Positions 1 to 9,471 of a stretch of 64,000 bases of DNA are shown here, one piece after another (position 1 is the first letter of the stretch; each line of letters starts with the position of its first letter). The notes beneath the pieces are model-generated. The model was not told the origin of the DNA, searched no databases, and saw only the letters and a list, made by a program, of their open reading frames with translations. The stretch lies in NCBI GenBank assembly GCA_903842065.1, contig CAIMKZ010000033.1:46882-110881 (forward strand). Direction: 5' to 3'. Origin of the DNA: an uncultured Acidobacteriaceae bacterium. GTDB taxonomy: Bacteria; Acidobacteriota; Terriglobia; Terriglobales; Acidobacteriaceae. The translations under genes and the position numbers were made by a program.

Positions 1-1
1 C

Positions 2-1219
2 GACGACGTTCTGCTGCACAAGTACGGGGGTCCGCTCCTGTTCCTGTTTGTTGTTTTCGCGGTCTTTGAGTCGGTATTCGCCATCGGCCAGCCCCTCTCC
101 GACGGTCTGGGCGACCTGCTCACATGGCTGGGAGCCATGGTACGGCCCATGATCACGATCGGCTGGCTGCAATCGCTCATCGTAGACGGCATCTGGCAGG
201 GCATCTCCTCGGTACTGGTCTTTCTGCCCCAGATCCTGCTGCTGTTCTTCTTTATCGGCCTCCTTGAGGACTCCGGCTACCTGGCCCGCGCCGCGCTCAT
301 CGCAGACCGCGTCATGCGAACCATCGGCCTCAACGGAAAGGCCTTCATTCCCCTGCTCTCCGGCTACGCCTGCGCGGTTCCAGCCATCATGGCAACAAGA
401 ACCATCGAAAACAAGCGCGACCGCTTTGCCACGATCCTGGTCACTCCCTTCATGACCTGCTCGGCTCGGCTGCCGGTCTACCTCATGCTGATCGCGGCCT
501 TTGTGCCCAACACAAGCTATCTGCACGGGCTCATCGGGTTGCGCACGATGACCATGCTCGGGCTATACGCCGCCGGGTTTATCGCGGCATTCACCACGGC
601 GCGGCTGCTCAAGAGTTCGATCCTCAAATCCAGCGACACACCCTTCATCCTTGAGCTGCCGCAGTACCGCCGTCCGACGCTTCAGTCGATCGGGCTACGG
701 CTTCTGGACCGGTCGCGCATCTTCATCAAAAACGCCGGATCGATTATTATCTGCGTCACGCTCGCCCTCTGGGTGCTGGCGCATCTGCCCGTGATCCAGA
801 CTGTGAACGGCGAGCTGACAGCGCCGAACCTCACGCAAAGCATCATCGGCCGTCTGGGCCACTTCATCGAGCCCGCAATCGCACCGCTCGGCTTCAACTG
901 GAAGATCGGCATCGGACTCGTCTCCAGCGTGCTGGCGCGCGAGGTCATGGTCAGCACCATGGGCACACTCTACGGCACCGATCCCGCCACCCAGGGACTG
1001 AGCCTGCATGCCGCGCTGCAACACGATATGAATCTGGGCGGCGCCCTGGCGCTGATGATCTTCTTCGCCTTCGCCATGCAGTGCACCTCGACGATCGCCG
1101 TGGTGCGCCGCGAGACGAATAGCTGGCGGTGGCCGGCGATTCAGTTCATCTACATGCTGGTGCTGGCCTACGGCTCAGCCTACGTAGTGAACCATCTGGT
1201 GATGGCGCTTGGGGGGTAA
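2..1219 (+). CDS. feoB: Ferrous iron transporter FeoB, C-terminal part (5' end outside window)
   Basis: FeoB moves Fe2+ across the inner membrane; an N-terminal G domain, outside this window, gates the membrane part. The frame is open from base 2 and gives about 406 residues of membrane domain. The gate motif G-Y-A-C-A-V-P-A is near visible residue 120, followed by a TIENKRDR stretch and a conserved MTCSARLPVY segment, both typical of FeoB. Several hydrophobic helices follow, with a second gate-like region at AREVMVSTMGTLYG. The methionine at 137 is internal, because homologous sequence continues upstream of it. No feoA is visible. The next gene begins about 125 bases downstream on the same strand and is functionally unrelated. 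Confidence 0.95.
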   Translation, partial: DDVLLHKYGGPLLFLFVVFAVFESVFAIGQPLSDGLGDLLTWLGAMVRPMITIGWLQSLIVDGIWQGISSVLVFLPQILLLFFFIGLLEDSGYLARAALIADRVMRTIGLNGKAFIPLLSGYACAVPAIMATRTIENKRDRFATILVTPFMTCSARLPVYLMLIAAFVPNTSYLHGLIGLRTMTMLGLYAAGFIAAFTTARLLKSSILKSSDTPFILELPQYRRPTLQSIGLRLLDRSRIFIKNAGSIIICVTLALWVLAHLPVIQTVNGELTAPNLTQSIIGRLGHFIEPAIAPLGFNWKIGIGLVSSVLAREVMVSTMGTLYGTDPATQGLSLHAALQHDMNLGGALALMIFFAFAMQCTSTIAVVRRETNSWRWPAIQFIYMLVLAYGSAYVVNHLVMALGG

Positions 1220-1345
1220 GTCTATGTGGTTTCGGCCTTAGACTTGATTCCCCCAAAAGTAGAACAGCACAAAGCGAAAAGTTGCAGCGCAAATCCAACA
1301 GAGCGGCAGAATAATAGATGTGTAGCTCTGCTTAGCTACCCTTCA

Positions 1346-3199
1346 ATGCACATCATCGATCAACCCGCCGATATCCGCCACTCGAGCCGAGGCTTCACGT
1401 GGATTCTGCTACTTGCGACCGCTCAGTTCTTGCTCCTCCAGATGAGCACCGCTGCGAAGGGAGAACACGCATTTACGCTGGATTGGCACTTCTTGCCTGT
1501 AGTGACACTGAACCTTCTGCTGCTTGTATCCGGTCTGGTAATGGCTACTGCGCTGTTTCGGCGCTTCTGGGCGGCGGGAATGTTCATGATTGTGCTCACG
1601 GTTCTTATCTCCTACGCCAACCAGAAGAAACTCAACGCGCTGGGCGACGTTCTGAAGCCAGCGGCAGATTACCAAAGAATCGCAGATGTACTACCCTTCC
1701 TCAACACATATCTATTCTCCCGACAGGCCATTTACCTATATCTGTACCTCGCCGTATGCGCATCAGCCACTGTGCTCCTTCAGAAGTACCTTCCAGTAGC
1801 GTCATGGGGAGCTCGCTTTCGTATTCAGGCTGGATTAAGTTCTCTGGCCATCATCCTTCTCTTTATCGCAAGTGCGCCGTTGTTGCCGAAGATCCATATG
1901 TATCAGCAGTGGCGGATTGAGTGGACCTACACCTGCCAGCGCGACGGTGTGCCTTTGGTCTTCCTCGTCAATCTTCGCGATGCCGGAACTCAAGCTCAGC
2001 TAACTGCTCCCTCCGGATATGGTCCGGAGCAGATGGCTGCGATCGTTCAGCAAACGCTGGGCAACTACCAACCCGTGCCTCCGCCAAATCGCCGACCCGA
2101 CGTGATCCTGATTGCGGCCGAAGCGATGATGGACCCTTCGACTCTGCCCGACATCTCTCATCCCGTTGACTGGCTTAGCTCCATTCATCGCCTTCAGCAG
2201 CAATCGGCGATACGCTCTCTGGCCTCTCCAACCTTCGGCGGCTTCAGCATCAACGCGGATTTTGAAGTATTGACCGGGTTCCCGGAGCGTTTCGCGGCAA
2301 ACGCCGGAGATACCGTTGCCGATGGCCTGACTGGCGCGGTCCCTTCCCTGGCCCGTGTGTTCAAGGATAACGGTTATCAAACAATTGCCATCCTCCCGAC
2401 GCCATCTACGCTCTTCCGCCACGAGTGGGTTTTCAGCAAGGCCTTTGGATTTGATCGCGCAATGTTCCAGGACGAACTGGGCGGGGTTATGGGCGAGATC
2501 TCAGATAGTTCCATCATCGCAAGAGCCCTTCAAGAGCTCGACAGGCCCTCCAAAAAGCCGAAGTTCATCTACATCCAGCTGGAACACAACCACATGCCGT
2601 GGGATAAGACGAAGGGATATTCCAGTCCCGAAGTTGTGCCCGGCACTAAGCTCAGCGGAGCCGATGCGGCCAGCTTCGGCGTGTATGTTCAGGGCGTATA
2701 CGAGACGGACCGCCTCATTGGAAACCTGGCCACTACCCTCGAAAAGCACGGCACTCCAGTGGTACTTGGACTGTATGGCGATCATCTTCCCGCCCTCGGG
2801 ACAGATGCCCTGCAAAAGCTGGGAGTCGGCTCAGGAAGCGCGCTCGACTCTCCCGAAGCCGCTCTTGCCTTCCACACGACTCCGGGATTCGTCTGGTCGA
2901 ACGCCGGACCCGCTCCACCTGCACAGGCCTCTGAAATCACTGGGATGAACTATATGGCCGTAGCGCTGCTGCGCAGGGCCGGCATCTCGCATCCCTTCTA
3001 CACCGGATTCCTGCCCCAGGCCGAGCGCTACGCTCTGGCCATCGACCGCCAGTTTGTTGTGAGTCCAGATGGAAATTCCCACCGCGATATTCCCCCGGAA
3101 GCACAGGCGGAGATGAAGATATACGAGTTGCTTGAGTACGACATGATCTACGGCAAACAGTACGCGGCAAAGTATCTGTTTCCGGAGCTGACGCACTAA
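1346..3199 (+). CDS. LTA synthase/OpgB-like phosphoglycerol transferase (sulfatase fold)
   Basis: About 617 residues. Five predicted membrane helices lie at about residues 17-34, 48-70, 73-90, 122-143 and 160-178. An extracytoplasmic sulfatase-fold domain follows from about residue 250. Visible marks are DVILIAAEAMMDP at the start of the domain, a SPTFGGFSINADFEVLTG stretch, and GLYGDHLPALG near residue 475 with metal-ligand-type Asp and His. This is the architecture of LtaS and of OpgB/MdoB, which transfer phosphoglycerol to envelope glycans. In a Gram-negative, modification of periplasmic glucans or another envelope polymer is more likely than lipoteichoic acid synthesis; that is inference. 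I prefer the ATG at 1346 over the in-frame codon at 1226, because the 40 extra residues look non-coding. Confidence 0.85.
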   Translation: MHIIDQPADIRHSSRGFTWILLLATAQFLLLQMSTAAKGEHAFTLDWHFLPVVTLNLLLLVSGLVMATALFRRFWAAGMFMIVLTVLISYANQKKLNALGDVLKPAADYQRIADVLPFLNTYLFSRQAIYLYLYLAVCASATVLLQKYLPVASWGARFRIQAGLSSLAIILLFIASAPLLPKIHMYQQWRIEWTYTCQRDGVPLVFLVNLRDAGTQAQLTAPSGYGPEQMAAIVQQTLGNYQPVPPPNRRPDVILIAAEAMMDPSTLPDISHPVDWLSSIHRLQQQSAIRSLASPTFGGFSINADFEVLTGFPERFAANAGDTVADGLTGAVPSLARVFKDNGYQTIAILPTPSTLFRHEWVFSKAFGFDRAMFQDELGGVMGEISDSSIIARALQELDRPSKKPKFIYIQLEHNHMPWDKTKGYSSPEVVPGTKLSGADAASFGVYVQGVYETDRLIGNLATTLEKHGTPVVLGLYGDHLPALGTDALQKLGVGSGSALDSPEAALAFHTTPGFVWSNAGPAPPAQASEITGMNYMAVALLRRAGISHPFYTGFLPQAERYALAIDRQFVVSPDGNSHRDIPPEAQAEMKIYELLEYDMIYGKQYAAKYLFPELTH

Positions 3200-3425
3200 T
3201 ATGGCCTGCCTGCTGGGCCGCGGTTGTCGCTGCCCGGCGATAGAAACGCTGGACGCTGACTACCCGCCAAATGACAGGCTTTTCCGTCTGGCCCAAATCT
3301 AATATGCTGGTAACTGGGCCTCTCGCCAATTTGTGCTCACTTTCGTCTTTGCAGGAGTGAGATGCGTCTTTGAATACAACGCCTCATTCCAGGGGCACAC
3401 GAAAGAAAGATAGGTCTTTAACTGC

Positions 3426-4106
3426 ATGAACTCCCCGATTGTGTTTGTGAGTGGAAGCAAGGGCGGTGTCGGAAAATCCATCGTCACCATGGCAATGCTC
3501 GATTACCTGACTACGGCTGGCCGTCAGGTGAAGCTCGTGGAAACCGACCTCGCGAACCCGGATGTTTGGCGCGCTTATGGCCGCAACATGGATGCTGAAC
3601 TACTGGACCTCGATCAGGAAGATGGCTGGATCAATCTGGTCAACCTGCTGGACTCCGACCCGCAATGCACCTTTGTCGTGAATACACCGGCGCGCAGCAA
3701 CGAAGGCGTGCAGTCCTTCGGCAGAGTCTTGATCGACTCCATGAGCGAGCTGAACCGGCGACTGGTGACGCTCTGGGTGATCAACCGCCAGCGCGACAGC
3801 ATCGAGCTGCTCGACTCTTATATGCAGGCGATGCCACTAGGCCGAGTGCATGTAATCCGGAATGGCTACTTCGGCGAAGACCGCAAGTTTGAGCTCTACG
3901 AGCGCAGTGAGATGAAGCGCACCATCAAGGACCAGGGCGGAATGAGCCTGTATCTTCCTGATCTGGCAGACCGCGTGACCGATGCGCTCTACACAGACCG
4001 CATTACGCTGGCCGAGGCCGCGGGCAAGCTGAAACTCGGCGACCGGGCCGTCCTTCAGACCTGGCGTGGCGCAGTACGCACCATGATGACCCAGATGGAG
4101 TTCTGA
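3426..4106 (+). CDS. Stand-alone MinD/ParA-like P-loop ATPase
   Basis: 226 residues. A deviant Walker A motif GSKGGVGKS lies at residues 10-18 with both signature lysines, an ETDLANPDVW segment plays the part of the switch I/A' region, and a hydrophobic strand TFVVNTPAR replaces the usual DxxPG Walker B. It belongs to the SIMIBI class (MinD/ParA/CobQ). Known members position cell components or segregate DNA. There is no adjacent parB, minC/minE or conjugation gene, so the cargo is unknown. The C-terminal third (from about residue 140) shows no recognisable motif. It could be a plasmid-type mobilisation ATPase relic, but it is intact and has unremarkable base composition. Confidence 0.8.
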   Translation: MNSPIVFVSGSKGGVGKSIVTMAMLDYLTTAGRQVKLVETDLANPDVWRAYGRNMDAELLDLDQEDGWINLVNLLDSDPQCTFVVNTPARSNEGVQSFGRVLIDSMSELNRRLVTLWVINRQRDSIELLDSYMQAMPLGRVHVIRNGYFGEDRKFELYERSEMKRTIKDQGGMSLYLPDLADRVTDALYTDRITLAEAAGKLKLGDRAVLQTWRGAVRTMMTQMEF

Positions 4107-4169
4107 GCGTGCGCTAAAGGCTGCTCCCGATACTGTTGTATCGCAATCGGGAAGTTCATTGATTCTTAT

Positions 4170-4198
4170 TTGCATTGTGGTTCCGTTGTGACTACAAT
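4170..4198 (+). promoter_or_regulatory. Probable sigma-70 promoter of the dinJ-yafQ pair
   Basis: A -35 like TTGCAT (4170-4175) and a strong -10 TACAAT (4193-4198) are separated by 17 bases. The start codon is 18 bases beyond the -10, with an AGAGGA ribosome binding site at 4205-4210. DinJ-type antitoxins normally repress their own promoter; no obvious operator palindrome was confirmed here. Confidence 0.6.
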
Positions 4199-4215
4199 AT
4201 TGACAGAGGATCAAC

Positions 4216-4482
4216 ATGGCTATCGCCGACACCTACGTTCGCGCCCGGATCGATACCCTGACCAAGGAGCGAGCCGCCGATGCGCTGGAAGCGATGGGAC
4301 TCTCCATCTCTGACGCCATCCGTCTGATGATGCTGCGCGTGGCCGACGAGAAGCGCCTTCCGTTTGAGGTCCGTGTACCCAATCCGACAACGCGCAGGGC
4401 CATGACGGAACTCGAAGCGGGCAAGGGGAAGAGTTTCAGTAGCGTGAAGGCTCTGATGGACGACCTCCATGCGGACGATTGA
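4216..4482 (+). CDS. dinJ: RelB/DinJ-family antitoxin
   Basis: 88 residues. The N-terminal part (residues 1-50) reads as a ribbon-helix-helix DNA-binding segment: a short strand (MAIADTYVRARID), then helices ending in GLSISDAIRLMMLRVADEK, the signature of the RelB/DinJ family. The C-terminal half is charged and would wrap the toxin. It binds and neutralises the YafQ-type RNase encoded directly downstream and, by family knowledge, represses its own operon. The reading frame overlaps the toxin gene by 14 bases, which suggests translational coupling. A promoter and ribosome binding site sit immediately upstream. Confidence 0.88.
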   Translation: MAIADTYVRARIDTLTKERAADALEAMGLSISDAIRLMMLRVADEKRLPFEVRVPNPTTRRAMTELEAGKGKSFSSVKALMDDLHADD

Positions 4483-4750
4483 ACGATCTTCCGCATTCAA
4501 GCGCGACTACAAGCGCGAATCTAAAGGGCGGTACAGGGCTACGCTCGATGACGACCTTGTGCCGGTATTAACAGCACTGGTGAACGATCAACCGCTTGAG
4601 CCGCGTCACCGCGATCACGAACTTGTTGGTGATTGGAGCGGTTTCCGCGAGTGTCACGTCAAGCCTGATCTGCTGTTGATCTATAAGAAGCTCGATGAAG
4701 AGAATTTGTGGCTGGCGCGGCTTGGGTCGCATAGTGAGTTGTTTGGGTAG
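4469..4750 (+). CDS. yafQ: YafQ-family mRNA interferase toxin
   Basis: 93 residues of the RelE/YafQ fold. Family marks are the N-terminal SSAFKRDYKR segment, the LEPRHRDHELVGDWSGFREC core with its histidines and aspartate, and the LLLIYKK and LARLGSHSELFG strands near the C-terminus. The His before the terminal ELF segment is the usual catalytic acid/base of YafQ. YafQ cuts mRNA in the ribosomal A site; DinJ blocks it. The frame starts inside dinJ. It converges on an HNH endonuclease gene only 6 bases away. Confidence 0.88.
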   Translation: MRTIERSSAFKRDYKRESKGRYRATLDDDLVPVLTALVNDQPLEPRHRDHELVGDWSGFRECHVKPDLLLIYKKLDEENLWLARLGSHSELFG

Positions 4751-4756
4751 GAATAA

Positions 4757-5314
4757 TCACGACTTCTTTGAGAGCACAGCATCACGCAGACGGTATGCAA
4801 TACCATCTGCTTCTTCCATTAGTTCGAATATCTGGTTTTTGATTTCGCAATATCGCTTCCAATCCTCAGGACACTTCTCCTCCATCTTTTCGAGATCAAC
4901 CTTAACTGCAAACCTGTCGATGTAGTTGCGGATTGATTCGCGAGTGGATTCAAAGGCTGTTTGTTCAGTAATTTTTTCTCTAAGGAAATCGCGCCAGTCC
5001 TTCGCGCCCTTGGCGGAGTTGCACTTCCTGCAACAAGGGACTAAATTGCCGAGTTGGTGTCCATATCCTCGGAGATTAGCGCCCTCGACCAAACCGACGA
5101 CGTGATCCCAAGTCTCTGCGACCAAACCGCAATAAACGCAAACAAGTTCGCCGTCGGGGGGCTGACCTAGCAATCGAAGGCCTACATCCAGATCTGCTTC
5201 TTTGTAGTCATCCACCGGAGCAATCGCAGAAGCGAAGGCATGATTTATCGTTGTCTTCCTCTTCTGAACGATAGAGTATCGTGCAAGATGAGATTTGATA
5301 CTTTGCTTCTTCAT
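4757..5314 (-). CDS. HNH endonuclease
   Basis: 185 residues. The HNH zinc-finger core is complete: Cys59-x2-Cys62, the Asp70-His71 pair, Asn90 and Cys95-x2-Cys98, followed by the helix AKGAKDWRDFL. The C-terminal 75 residues are charged and probably helical. The ATG at 5314 has an AAGGG-type ribosome binding site. Base composition is visibly richer in A and T than in recN or tolQ beside it, and the gene lies against a toxin-antitoxin pair, which suggests acquisition by transfer. It could be a defence nuclease or a stand-alone homing-type enzyme; nothing in the sequence decides between these. Confidence 0.85.
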   Translation of the reverse strand: MKKQSIKSHLARYSIVQKRKTTINHAFASAIAPVDDYKEADLDVGLRLLGQPPDGELVCVYCGLVAETWDHVVGLVEGANLRGYGHQLGNLVPCCRKCNSAKGAKDWRDFLREKITEQTAFESTRESIRNYIDRFAVKVDLEKMEEKCPEDWKRYCEIKNQIFELMEEADGIAYRLRDAVLSKKS

Positions 5315-5382
5315 GCGCCCTTCGAAGCTCCACGAGTGCCCGATTTAGACACGCTTTATGAGAACAGAACTTTAGACCCGCA

Positions 5383-7062
5383 CTACCGGCTGACCGCAAT
5401 CATCTGCGCCGCATGCTGAAGGCTGGCATCCGTCACCTTTGCGCCACTCAGCATCCGGGCCACTTCGTGAGTCCGAGAGCGGTCGTCCAGGACCCGGATC
5501 TGCGTCTTGGTGCGGCCGTCCTGGTCGCGCTTTTCGACTACCAGATGCTGGTCGGCAAAGGCGGCGATCTGGGGCAAATGCGTCACACACAAAACCTGCT
5601 GACCGCGGCCCAGGGCCTTGAGCTTGGAGCCAACAGCTTCCGCGGCCCGGCCACCGATGCCGATGTCAATCTCATCAAAGACCAGGGTCCGCGGAGTAGG
5701 AATCTTCTTGGTCTTCGATGAGGTCTCTTCCACAGCCACCTTCAAAGCCAGCATGATGCGGCTCAACTCGCCGCCGGACGCAATCTCGACCAGGGGCTTA
5801 ACGGGTTCGCCGGCGTTGGTGGCGATAAGATAGGTAACCTCGTCCCAGCCTGCGGCGGTCCAGTGGGCGGTCGCATCCGCTGACGCCACAGCCACCTCAA
5901 ATTTCACCTTCATGGCCAGGGAGTTGATCTGGGCCTCGGCCAGCTTGGCCAGCTTTTGGGCGGCGGCTTTACGCTCTGCTGTCAGGGCAGAAGCCGCGGC
6001 GCGGTAGGCATGGGCAGCCTCGTCCGCTTCTTTGCGCAACACTTTAAGTATCTCGTCCCGATCCTCGACTTCACTCAACTTACGCGCCACATCCTCGCCA
6101 AAAACAATCACATCGGCAACGGTCTTGCCGTACTTTTTCTTGAGCCGGTCGAGCAGGGCAAGGCGATCTTCGATATCGGCCAGCCGCTCCGGGCTGGCGT
6201 TGATGCCCTCGGCGTAATCGCGCAGGGTTGCGGCAATGTCGGAGATGACGGCGCGTGCAGAAGCGAGCTGCTGGGCAGAGTCAGCGAAGCGCGGGTCGTA
6301 GCGGGCCAGTTCCTCTACGTTCTTGAGCGCCGCGCGCAGTGCCACCTCGGCCGAGGATCCGCCCTCATAGAGCTGGTCGAATCCGCCTTCGGCGGCGGCG
6401 TAGAGCTTTTCGGCGTTGGCCAGGACGCGCTTTTCGGTCTCTAATGCCTCGTCCTCGCCGGCGGTCAGGCGGGCATCCTCGATCTCCTTGCGCTGGTAGC
6501 TCCACAGATCGACCATGCGCAGGCGGTCCTGCTCGCCGTGGAGCAATTCGTTCAGCTTGTCGGTAGCCCCGCGCCAGTGTGCGTGCGCTGCCTCAACCCG
6601 CGCGGCATCGATGCCACCAAAGCGGTCGAGCAAAGCCCGCTGCTGCGTCTGGTCAAAGGACTGGAGCGTCTCGGCCTGGGCGTGGACCAGCGCCAGCTCC
6701 GGGGCGAGCTGCTTGAGCACCTGGACGGTTGCGGCCTGGTTATTCACGAATACACGGCCCTTGCCGCTGGCCAAAACCTCGCGCCGGAGAATGATCTCCG
6801 CGCCCTCGGCGTCGATTCCGTTGACTTCGAGGATTGCCTCGGCGGCAGGCGTGGACTCAAAGACGCACGAGACGACAGCCTTCTCCGCCCCGTGGCGCAC
6901 CACGTCGGCCGAGCCCTTTCCGCCCATCAGCAGGGCAAGGGCATCCACAAGTATCGATTTGCCCGCACCGGTCTCGCCCGTGAGCAGGTTCAAGCCTGGC
7001 CCGAAGGAAGCGATGGCGTGGTCGATGACGGCGTAGTTTTCAGCGCGCAGTTCAACGAGCAT
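5383..7062 (-). CDS. recN: DNA repair protein RecN
   Basis: 559 residues, the usual RecN length. RecN is an SMC-like ATPase that acts at double-strand breaks. Walker A GETGAGKS lies at residues 29-36 just after the typical N-terminus MLVELRAENYAVID, the middle is a long charged coiled coil, and the Walker B LVFDEIDIGIGG is near residues 455-466, followed by the VTHLPQIAAFAD segment. An in-frame codon at 7239 would add 59 residues of non-homologous, arginine-rich sequence, so 7062 is chosen. It is divergent from tolQ, with about 185 bases between the start codons. Confidence 0.95.
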   Translation of the reverse strand: MLVELRAENYAVIDHAIASFGPGLNLLTGETGAGKSILVDALALLMGGKGSADVVRHGAEKAVVSCVFESTPAAEAILEVNGIDAEGAEIILRREVLASGKGRVFVNNQAATVQVLKQLAPELALVHAQAETLQSFDQTQQRALLDRFGGIDAARVEAAHAHWRGATDKLNELLHGEQDRLRMVDLWSYQRKEIEDARLTAGEDEALETEKRVLANAEKLYAAAEGGFDQLYEGGSSAEVALRAALKNVEELARYDPRFADSAQQLASARAVISDIAATLRDYAEGINASPERLADIEDRLALLDRLKKKYGKTVADVIVFGEDVARKLSEVEDRDEILKVLRKEADEAAHAYRAAASALTAERKAAAQKLAKLAEAQINSLAMKVKFEVAVASADATAHWTAAGWDEVTYLIATNAGEPVKPLVEIASGGELSRIMLALKVAVEETSSKTKKIPTPRTLVFDEIDIGIGGRAAEAVGSKLKALGRGQQVLCVTHLPQIAAFADQHLVVEKRDQDGRTKTQIRVLDDRSRTHEVARMLSGAKVTDASLQHAAQMIAVSR

Positions 7063-7247
7063 GGAAGGCACCCGCGAAAGACAGTTATCCGAGCACAGCG
7101 TAGCACGGCGGACGGGGGTAGAGGATGAGGGGTTTTTGGGCCGGGGCCGCGGGCGCATCGAGATGGATAAGGGGCATCGAATTGAGCACTTTAGCAGCAG
7201 GACTATGTCTGATACCGTGGATAGTGAGGTGAACGGCAATTCCTACC

Positions 7248-8036
7248 ATGGTTTTCGCGCTGATTTTGCAGGCTGATGGCGGTGGCGTCCCCGAGCTTGG
7301 GGCGCAGGGCTTCAAGGCGCTTGGCGAGATGATGAGCAACATCGGGCCGATCGCGATCGGTGTGCTCACGCTGCTGCTGATCTCCAGCCTCTACTCCTGG
7401 ACTCTGATCTTCGCCAAGTGGTCGGCCTTCCGCAAGGCCACAAACGAGAGCAAGCAGTTCGTACGCGCCTTCCGCAAGGCCACGCGGCTTCAGGAGATCG
7501 CTTCCCTTGCCCAGGAGACGCCAAACAGCCCTCTGGCGCAGGTCTTCGAGGACGTCTACGAGACCTACAAGCGGCAGACGGGCGGCTCGGGACCTCCACT
7601 AAACCTCACTCCGCTGGAGCGCAGCGCGCAGACGGCTGCCAGCGAGGCGATTACCGCGCTCGAGCGCCGGATGTCCTGGCTGGCGACGATCGCTTCTACG
7701 AGTCCGTTTGTCGGCCTGTTTGGCACGGTAATGGGCATCGTGGACGCCTTCCATGGCCTCGGCACATCCGGAGCGGCAACGCTGCGGGCGGTTGCCCCGG
7801 GCATCAGCGAGGCGCTCATCACCACGGCGGCAGGCCTGTTTGTAGCGGTTCCGGCACTGGTGGCCTACAACCAGTTCGTTTCACGGGTCAGGATATTCGC
7901 TTCGGCTACCGACGACTTCTGCCGCGAACTGTTGAACTCGCTGGAAGAGATGCCGGCGCGGCCCGCGGCGCCACCGCCTGTCTCGCCACGAAATCCTGAC
8001 GGCGGGCGCGATCTCGAACGTGGTCCCCAACGCTGA
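7248..8036 (+). CDS. tolQ: TolQ/ExbB-family proton channel protein
   Basis: 262 residues. A first membrane helix lies at about residues 28-50 (IGPIAIGVLTLLLISSLYSW), a cytoplasmic region at 55-140, then two helices around STSPFVGLFGTVMGIVDAF and LITTAAGLFVAVPALVAYN that match the MotA/TolQ/ExbB signature. With TolR it uses proton motive force to energise TolA. It is the first gene of the operon tolQ-tolR-tolA-tolB-pal-cpoB; its context, rather than sequence alone, favours TolQ over ExbB. The proline-rich C-terminal tail (about 25 residues) is longer than usual. Confidence 0.92.
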   Translation: MVFALILQADGGGVPELGAQGFKALGEMMSNIGPIAIGVLTLLLISSLYSWTLIFAKWSAFRKATNESKQFVRAFRKATRLQEIASLAQETPNSPLAQVFEDVYETYKRQTGGSGPPLNLTPLERSAQTAASEAITALERRMSWLATIASTSPFVGLFGTVMGIVDAFHGLGTSGAATLRAVAPGISEALITTAAGLFVAVPALVAYNQFVSRVRIFASATDDFCRELLNSLEEMPARPAAPPPVSPRNPDGGRDLERGPQR

Positions 8037-8111
8037 GCACTTCCGGTGCGGGTGATCTTTTGGTTGAGAGTAGTGGCTGGTTGGACGAGAGTAAGGGCTG
8101 GAGTTTAGGCG

Positions 8112-8543
<432 letters not shown>

Positions 8544-8570
8544 GAACGAGTCGGCAAGTCAGCCAAAGCC

Positions 8571-9359
8571 ATGCAGAGCATCCTTCAAAGCGTAGACCAT
8601 CTGGAGCGGGAGATCACCCCGGAGCGCATTGCCGCTCCGGCCGCAGGGGCCATCGTGCTTCATGTGGTCCTGTGCGGGATGCTCGCTTACTACGGATGGA
8701 TTATGGGGCTGTTTCACCACTCTTTCTGGGGCACGGCCGGGGCTGGCGGAGCGATGCAGGTAAATCTGGTGTCGAGCGCCCTTCCCTTGCCCGCCGAACA
8801 GATTAACGAGAATGTACTGGCAACCGAGACCCCAAGCCAGGCTCCGGCCCAGGCCAGCCAGAAGCAGCAGCGGCAGCAGGATCAGGACGCCATCGCCATC
8901 GCCAGCAAGAAGTCCAAGCCGCAGACCCAGACCACACCGAAGACGATCAAGAATCCGGTCCCGGCCAAGCCGAATACCGCTCAGTTCGGCGAGCAGGCCG
9001 GATCGCAGATGCAGCGTTCGACGCAGCAGCAGGTAGCTTCGAACGGGCCGGCCACGGTCGGCGACGGCGACTTTGCCAGCAAATACCCCTGGTACGTTGA
9101 CCAGATCAACCGCAAGATGGCGAACTCCTGGTTCCGGCAGGAGGTCGATCCGAGAACGCCGCGCGGCACGCGGGTGTTCCTTGTATTCACGATCAACCGG
9201 GATGGCAGCCCGAACGGGATCGCCGTGGACCGCTCAAGCGGCAGCCCTACGCTTGACCGCTCCTGCCTGCGGGGAGCGCAGCGCGTTGACACTTTCGGTT
9301 CGTTGCCGGGCGGCTATAACCAGAACTCGCTGAAGGTCTCCTATTATTGTGAGTATTAG
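8571..9359 (+). CDS. tolA: TolA-like protein with TonB-type C-terminal domain
   Basis: 262 residues. One N-terminal membrane helix (IVLHVVLCGMLAYYGWIMG, about residues 27-48), then a Gln/Ala/Lys/Pro-rich linker (about 80-150) able to span the periplasm, then a C-terminal TonB/TolA fold (about 170-262) containing GTRVFLVFTINRDGSP and ending KVSYYCEY. Two cysteines (in RSCLRG and YYCEY) could form a disulfide. The TonB-like end means TonB cannot be excluded from this gene alone. Its place between tolR and tolB makes the TolA role the best reading. It would link the TolQR motor to TolB and Pal. Confidence 0.85.
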   Translation: MQSILQSVDHLEREITPERIAAPAAGAIVLHVVLCGMLAYYGWIMGLFHHSFWGTAGAGGAMQVNLVSSALPLPAEQINENVLATETPSQAPAQASQKQQRQQDQDAIAIASKKSKPQTQTTPKTIKNPVPAKPNTAQFGEQAGSQMQRSTQQQVASNGPATVGDGDFASKYPWYVDQINRKMANSWFRQEVDPRTPRGTRVFLVFTINRDGSPNGIAVDRSSGSPTLDRSCLRGAQRVDTFGSLPGGYNQNSLKVSYYCEY

Positions 9360-9471
9360 AGTGGCCGGCGCAAATCGGCGATGGATAGAGCAACCTTAGC
9401 CTTGCCGTAGTTGTCTAATCAGTACCGGTACGCACGTAGTGTTTCCGTTTTTCTGGAAGGATATTTATCTG

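Noticed and set aside
4129..4144. CGATAC-TGTT-GTATCG hairpin after the MinD-like gene
   Set aside because: Short stem without a T-tract; not enough for a terminator call.
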